64,000 nucleotides of DNA, taken from Pseudomonas mosselii (GTDB taxonomy: Bacteria; Pseudomonadota; Gammaproteobacteria; Pseudomonadales; Pseudomonadaceae). Each line of letters begins with the position of its first letter. The first letter of the stretch is position 1. Shown here one piece after another: positions 56,671-64,000 of the stretch. The notes under the pieces were generated by a model that was given only the letters and a program-made list of their open reading frames with translations, was not told the origin of the DNA and made no database searches. Made by a program: the position numbers and the translations under genes. The stretch spans positions 62,001-126,000 of the forward strand of contig NZ_VAUO01000006.1 in assembly GCF_005796105.1 (NCBI RefSeq), given 5' to 3'.

Positions 56671-56694
56671 AAAAACCGGGGCACTGGGCCCCGG
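56671..56694 (-). terminator. Rho-independent terminator of fadBA
   Basis: On the minus strand CCGGGGC and GCCCCGG form a 7-pair stem with a 5-base loop, followed by five T residues (A-run 56671-56675 on the plus strand) and more T further on. It begins 20 bases after the fadA stop. Confidence 0.85.
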
Positions 56695-56713
56695 CTACTG
56701 CCTAGCAACGCGA

Positions 56714-57904
<1,191 letters not shown>

Positions 57905-57920
57905 CTAGCTCGTTGGGCGC

Positions 57921-60068
<2,148 letters not shown>

Positions 60069-60213
60069 CAACTGATCTCCACGATATGGAAGCTGAACTG
60101 TACACGCCGATCGCTGGCGCAAGCACCGGACTGCCGGTCGCTTGCCGCAGGCACACCCGTCGGCGGGCTAGTCGGGATTCTGTAAGAGCGGTCTGACATA
60201 CAAACGCTCAATT
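60069..60213 (-). promoter_or_regulatory. fadBA leader region
   Basis: The 145 bases between the fadB start and the PsrA-like box hold the untranslated leader. An isolated CAAAC half-site lies at 60201-60205. No other feature was seen. Confidence 0.35.
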
Positions 60214-60227
60214 CATACGCCCGTTTG
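60214..60227 (-). promoter_or_regulatory. PsrA-like box upstream of fadBA
   Basis: CATACGCCCGTTTG differs from the consensus (G/C)AAAC-N4-GTTT(G/C) at one base. PsrA is known to repress fadBA in P. aeruginosa, and psrA itself lies 9 kb away in this window, so control is likely. Confidence 0.65.
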
Positions 60228-60632
60228 ATTTGGGTGTGCACACATTCTCCGAAAAGAACGGCGTTGTCAAATGCTCGCGAATACCCTGAAAACGCGACTT
60301 TCCAGTCATGTTGTACGCCTTGAGTATGAAAACCGATGACAGTGATTGCCGATCATTCATGTGAGCGATTGGCCACGCCCTTTGCACAGGGCGCTGCATG
60401 TTTTCAAACACGATCGCCAGCACCGACTACACTGACATTCATTGAATGCGATTTCCGGCCTGCCTGGCCTTTTCTGCGCCGCAGAACGACACAGCGGCGC
60501 GCAGGAGCTTTAGGGCTCTTGCGCGCCGCTGTGTCGTTGTGGGGTTGGTATTGCGCTTCAGTTGCGCAAGGCTCGGCGTGAGCGCCGCACCCGCGGGGAG
60601 TTACCCGCGAAGGACGACGCCGGACTCAACAC
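60228..60632. other. Intergenic region upstream of fadBA with a hairpin
   Basis: About 400 bases between the PsrA-like box and the stop of the membrane-protein gene. A 71-codon minus-strand frame crosses the left half but lacks a ribosome site and overlaps the promoter, so it is not called. The only structure is the inverted repeat at 60486-60537. Confidence 0.4.
60486..60537. repeat. 18-base perfect inverted repeat
   Basis: ACGACACAGCGGCGCGCA (60486-60503) and its exact reverse complement (60520-60537) are separated by 16 bases, and after one mismatch four more bases pair. It may be a terminator-like or REP-type element. Confidence 0.7.
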
Positions 60633-61070
60633 TCAGGCAAGGGCCTCCAAGGCGTAGGCAATATCCTGCAACACGGCCACTTCACCCCGTTCGCTCCAGT
60701 ACAGGGCGATCATACGGGTGTCGGCCTCGACCTTGTGGACACTCTCGGGCAGGCGCGCGAATACCTCGCTCAAGCGTTGCTCGGTGCACGGCTCACGCCA
60801 TTGGTTGCACCACACACCCGGACTTACCTGCCAATAGCACCAGCTATCCTCATGCCCCTTGCGGCGGGCGCGATGGTACTGCGGGCAAGGGCTGGGCGGC
60901 TCTTTTTCCAGCCAGTGCGGCCACTGCTGTGGCGCCAGCTGCATGGCCAGGCCCCTGCGCCGCCCTTCCAGGCGTAGGTTCATCTGCTGGCTCTGCTTGC
61001 GCGAGGGGCGCAACCAGGCCAACGGGCTGAGAATCAGCGCAAGGATTGACACCACCAGCCATACCGTCAT
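60633..61070 (-). CDS. Membrane-anchored hypothetical protein (145 aa)
   Basis: One N-terminal membrane helix (TVWLVVSILALILSPLAWL, residues about 2-20), then a basic stretch (RPSRKQSQQ) and a Trp/Cys-rich soluble domain with CYWQVSPGVWCNQWREPC near 80-97. The remaining region is a helical end. Inside-out anchoring with the basic stretch in the cytoplasm is likely. ATG 61070 is used as the helix then starts at once. Conserved at this site in Pseudomonas. Function unknown. Confidence 0.75.
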   Translation of the reverse strand: MTVWLVVSILALILSPLAWLRPSRKQSQQMNLRLEGRRRGLAMQLAPQQWPHWLEKEPPSPCPQYHRARRKGHEDSWCYWQVSPGVWCNQWREPCTEQRLSEVFARLPESVHKVEADTRMIALYWSERGEVAVLQDIAYALEALA

Positions 61071-61179
61071 ATCTGTAGACCTTATAAAGCGTTGCACATG
61101 AGCGGGTTACTCGGTTTCACGCCAAGCCCGAGCGAAAGCGACCATACTGCTACCATCGCGATTGTCAGGAGTACTGCAC

Positions 61180-61620
61180 ATGTCTTATGAACATCTTCTG
61201 GTCGCCGTCGACCTGACCGAAGAATGCGACCCGGTGATCAAGCGGGCCAAGGCAATCGCCTTGGGCACCGGCGCCAAAGTCTCCCTGGTGCATATCGTCG
61301 AGCCCATGGCCATGGCCTTTGGCGGCGACGTGCCGATGGACCTGTCGCAACTGCAACAGCAACAGTTCGACCAAGCCAGAGAACGCATGCAGCGGTTGTT
61401 CGACAAATACCCGGACATCAACAAAGGCGACTCACACCTGGTCTACGGCCAGCCGCGCCAGGAAATCCACCAACTGGCCAAGGATCAGCAGTGCGACCTG
61501 ATCGTGGTCGGCAGCCACGGTCGTCACGGCCTTGCACTGCTGCTGGGTTCCACTGCCAATGACGTGCTGCACGGCGCACCGTGCGATGTACTGGCAGTGC
61601 GACTGCAAAAGAAAGAATGA
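61180..61620 (+). CDS. Universal stress protein, UspA family (146 aa)
   Basis: A single Usp domain beginning MSYEHLLVAVDLTEECDPVI. The ATP-type motif is GSHGRHGLALLLGST (G-2x-G-9x-G-S/T), so it probably binds ATP. A Gln-rich loop LQQQQFDQARERMQ lies near 55-70. Such proteins promote survival in stress or low oxygen. ATG 61180 fits the family start. Followed by a paired REP element. Confidence 0.92.
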   Translation: MSYEHLLVAVDLTEECDPVIKRAKAIALGTGAKVSLVHIVEPMAMAFGGDVPMDLSQLQQQQFDQARERMQRLFDKYPDINKGDSHLVYGQPRQEIHQLAKDQQCDLIVVGSHGRHGLALLLGSTANDVLHGAPCDVLAVRLQKKE

Positions 61621-61639
61621 TTTAACCTGCCAGGCCCGG

Positions 61640-61721
61640 TTCGCGGGCAAGCCCACTCCCACAGGACTCCCACCGTTCTTGAGACCAGTGAGTTACCTGT
61701 GGGAGCGGGCTTGCCCGCGAA
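61640..61721. repeat. REPIN-like paired repeat after the usp gene
   Basis: Bases 61640-61665 and 61696-61721 are 26-base inverted arms with one mismatch, carrying TTCGCGGGCAAGCCC. The same arm occurs singly at 16546-16567. It lies between the convergent usp and ABC-F stops. Confidence 0.85.
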
Positions 61722-61739
61722 GAGGCCGGCGAGACCTTA

Positions 61740-63671
61740 TCAGCCTTCGAGCTCAGCCCAGCGCTCCACCAGCGCATCCAGCTCGCCTTGCAGCTTCTCG
61801 ATCTTGGCCAAGACGGCCGAGGTCTCGGCAATCGGCCGCTGGTAGAAGCCCGCAGCATTGACTTCTTCCTGCGCCTCGGCCATACGCTGCTCCAGCGCGT
61901 CGATCTGCCCAGGAAGCATCTCCAGCTCGCGTTGTAGCTTGTAGCTGAGTTTCTTCTTGCTCGCGTCAGCCTGCGGTGCAGCAGCGGCAACCGGTGCGGC
62001 CTCTTCGACCACTTTTTCTACCACGGCGCTGTTGAGCTCGGACTTGCCCCCCTTGCTCTCGGTCACGCCGAGCAGCTTCGGCGAGCCGCCCTGGCGAATC
62101 CAGTCCTCATAGCCACCGACGTACTCGCGCACGCGCCCCTCGCCCTCGAACACCAGGGTGCTGGTCACCACGTTGTCGAGGAAGGCCCGGTCGTGGCTGA
62201 CCATTAGCACCGTGCCCTTGTAGTTCGACAGCACTTCTTCGAGCAGTTCGAGGGTTTCGACGTCTAGGTCGTTGGTCGGTTCGTCCAGCACCAGCAGGTT
62301 GGCCGGCTTGCTGAACAGCTTGGCCAGCAGCAGGCGCGCACGCTCGCCCCCGGACAACGCCTTGACCGGCGTACGCGCACGCTGCGGGCTGAACAGGAAA
62401 TCACCCAGGTAGCTGAGTACGTGTCGGTTCTGCCCGTCGATCTCGATGAAGTCGCGGCCTTCGGCGAGGTTATCGATCACCGTTTTTTCGAGGTCGAGCT
62501 GGTGGCGCATCTGGTCGAAGTATGCGACTTCCAGCTTGGTGCCGCGCTCGACCTTGCCACTGGTTGGCTCCAGGTCGCCGAGCATCAGCTTGAGCAGCGT
62601 GGTCTTGCCGGTGCCGTTGGCCCCCAGCAGGCCAATGCGATCCTGACGCTGCAGCACCATCGAGAAGTCCTTGACCAGCTTGGGGCCACCGGCATGCGCA
62701 AAGCTTACGTCTTCGAGCACCATCACTTGCTTGCCGGACTTGTCAGCCACTTCGATCTGGATGTTGGCCTTGCCTTGGCGCTCGCGACGCTCACCGCGCT
62801 CAACCCGCAGCGCCTTGAGTGCACGCACGCGCCCTTCGTTGCGGGTACGCCGGGCCTTGATGCCCTGACGAATCCATACCTCCTCTTGCGCCAGACGTTT
62901 GTCGAACAGCGCGTTGGCGGTGGCCTCGGCAGCCAGTTCGGCTTCCTTGTGCACCAGGAAACTGGCGTAGTCGCCGTTCCAGTCGATCAGCCCGCCGCGG
63001 TCCAGTTCAAGGATGCGGGTCGCCAGGTTCTGCAAGAAGGAGCGGTCGTGGGTGATGAACAGCACTGCGCCACCAAAGCCCTTGAGCGCCTCTTCCAGCC
63101 AGGCGATGGCACCGATGTCCAGGTGGTTGGTCGGCTCATCCAGCAGCAGCAGATCAGGCTCGGACACCAATGCCTGGGCCAGCAGCACGCGACGGCGCCA
63201 GCCACCGGACAGCTCGGCCAGGGTCTTGTCGGCCGGCAGTTGCAGGCGACTCAGGGTACTCTCGACCACCTGCTGCAGGCGCCAGCCGTCGCGGGCTTCC
63301 AGCTCGTGCTGCACGTGCATGAGCTTTTCCAGGTCTTCGTCACCCTGGATGTTCTGGCTCAGATGGTGGAACTGCGCCAGCAGTTCACCGACGCCATCCA
63401 GACCAGCGGCCACCACGTCGAACACGCTGCGCTCGTCAGCGACCGGCAACTCCTGCGGCAGTTCACCGATCTTGAGGCCCGGGGCGCGCCAGATATCGCC
63501 GTCGTCGGCCTTTTGCTCGCCCTTGACCAGACGTAGCATGCTCGACTTACCGGTGCCATTGCGGCCGATGATGCACACCCGCTCGCCACGGGCGATCTGC
63601 CAGGAAACCTTGTCCAGCAGCGGCATGGCGCCGAATGCGAGGGACACATCGCTGAATTTGAGCAGGGTCAT
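61740..63671 (-). CDS. ABC-F family ATPase (Uup/EttA-like)
   Basis: A 643-residue protein with two ABC ATPase domains and no membrane part. First domain: Walker A GRNGTGKSS, signature LSGGWRRR, Walker B LLLLDEPTNHLD. Second: GANGTGKTT, LSGGERAR, LLVLDEPTNDLD. Between them is the charged P-site tRNA interaction linker (about 240-300), and a coiled-coil C-terminal domain spans about 575-640. ABC-F proteins act on the ribosome; Uup-like members also bind DNA. ATG 63671 (MTLLKFSDVS) is the family start; 50 extra codons upstream lack support. Whether Uup or YheS type is not decided; the C-terminal coiled coil favours Uup/YheS. Confidence 0.9.
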   Translation of the reverse strand: MTLLKFSDVSLAFGAMPLLDKVSWQIARGERVCIIGRNGTGKSSMLRLVKGEQKADDGDIWRAPGLKIGELPQELPVADERSVFDVVAAGLDGVGELLAQFHHLSQNIQGDEDLEKLMHVQHELEARDGWRLQQVVESTLSRLQLPADKTLAELSGGWRRRVLLAQALVSEPDLLLLDEPTNHLDIGAIAWLEEALKGFGGAVLFITHDRSFLQNLATRILELDRGGLIDWNGDYASFLVHKEAELAAEATANALFDKRLAQEEVWIRQGIKARRTRNEGRVRALKALRVERGERRERQGKANIQIEVADKSGKQVMVLEDVSFAHAGGPKLVKDFSMVLQRQDRIGLLGANGTGKTTLLKLMLGDLEPTSGKVERGTKLEVAYFDQMRHQLDLEKTVIDNLAEGRDFIEIDGQNRHVLSYLGDFLFSPQRARTPVKALSGGERARLLLAKLFSKPANLLVLDEPTNDLDVETLELLEEVLSNYKGTVLMVSHDRAFLDNVVTSTLVFEGEGRVREYVGGYEDWIRQGGSPKLLGVTESKGGKSELNSAVVEKVVEEAAPVAAAAPQADASKKKLSYKLQRELEMLPGQIDALEQRMAEAQEEVNAAGFYQRPIAETSAVLAKIEKLQGELDALVERWAELEG

Positions 63672-63875
63672 GATCGTCTCCAAAAACTGGGCGCGCATTC
63701 TACCTGACTTGTACGCCCACGGCATCCGCAGAGCGCCCGGGCGCAGGCGACGACTCACACCTCGATACAAGCACAGTGCTTTCAACGGTCCCCGGCAAAC
63801 GGCTAAGCTAGGCAGTAACACCCAACAGTGCTGGCTTCGCCGTCACTCTCAATGGTTCAACTGCCCGGACGTATC

Positions 63876-64000
63876 ATGCGCAGCCGCCTGTTACAACTTG
63901 CTTCCTGCCTGCTACTCACCGCCACTGCCGCGAGTGCGGCACAGGCCGTCGACATCAACCAGCAACGCCAATATTACGATGAGGCCAAGCGCGCCCTGGC
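63876..64000 (+). CDS. slt: Soluble lytic murein transglycosylase, 3'-truncated by window edge
   Basis: Only the first 41 codons are present. MRSRLLQLASCLLLTATAAS is a signal peptide, ending AAQA, and the mature part opens VDINQQRQYYDEAKRAL, as in Slt of Pseudomonas. It is the periplasmic enzyme that cuts peptidoglycan to anhydromuropeptides. An in-frame ATG at 63852 would add eight residues. The catalytic domain lies outside the window, so the call rests on the N-terminus and on the neighbour gene order. Confidence 0.75.
   Translation, partial: MRSRLLQLASCLLLTATAASAAQAVDINQQRQYYDEAKRAL

Noticed and set aside
60208..60423. 71-codon minus-strand frame upstream of fadB
   Set aside because: Overlaps the PsrA-like box and promoter, lacks a ribosome site and shows no domain.

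Overview
The window is a high-GC, densely coded chromosomal segment. Its gene order and protein sequences point to a Pseudomonas of the P. putida group. Runs such as dusA-tal-rssC-rssB-PilZ-mlaA, queF-cupredoxin-copRS, lolCDE, gapB/mfd, nagZ-psrA-lexA-sulA, topA and fadBA are typical of Pseudomonas and are held in the same relative order in P. aeruginosa. That comparison is from general knowledge; no search was run. Both edges cut a gene: a helix-turn-helix regulator on the left and a soluble lytic transglycosylase on the right. I saw no rRNA, tRNA or CRISPR array.

Layout. 1-5 kb: truncated regulator, GFA-like protein, a small hypothetical, then a two-gene unit of a GAF/degenerate-GGDEF/EAL phosphodiesterase and a soluble PAS-PAS chemoreceptor of BdlA type. 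5-7.3 kb: a LysR regulator divergent from lysA. 7.5-15.5 kb: the complete kdpFABCDE high-affinity potassium uptake operon, including the 29-codon kdpF, with a long perfect inverted repeat between kdpC and kdpD. 15.7-16.5 kb: two small Pseudomonas-type genes (DUF6124-like and DUF3077) behind a promoter and a strongly structured leader. 16.6-19.86 kb: accessory DNA next to dusA, holding a short Cys-containing ORF coupled to a PrtN-type activator. On the opposite strand lies a tightly packed set of integrase, four-helix membrane protein, 48-residue membrane peptide and a DUF6414-like protein; the last three genes are visibly poorer in GC.

19.9-36.6 kb: dusA, transaldolase, a PhoD-like metallophosphatase, RssB/RssC, two PilZ proteins, MlaA, a HAD-fold protein without its nucleophile, DUF4404, QueF, a His/Met-rich cupredoxin beside copRS, the LolCDE lipoprotein exporter and GlpQ. 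36.7-47.5 kb: SthA, the long gluconeogenic-type GAPDH, Mfd, a CsiV-like envelope protein and a SWIM-SNF2 helicase. 47.5-64 kb: a membrane chemoreceptor, NagZ, PsrA, LexA-SulA, small conserved proteins, TopA, DUF1653, FadA/FadB, a membrane protein, a universal stress protein and an ABC-F ATPase.

How parts work together. PsrA-type boxes lie in front of psrA and of fadBA, so regulator and target operon are both in view. Twin LexA boxes precede lexA, which is joined to sulA. RssB/RssC (general stress), the EAL protein, the BdlA-like receptor and two PilZ proteins give the segment several links to c-di-GMP and lifestyle switching. The region with most unknown biology is 15.7-19.9 kb: the structured leader and the integrase-linked three-gene cassette at dusA.
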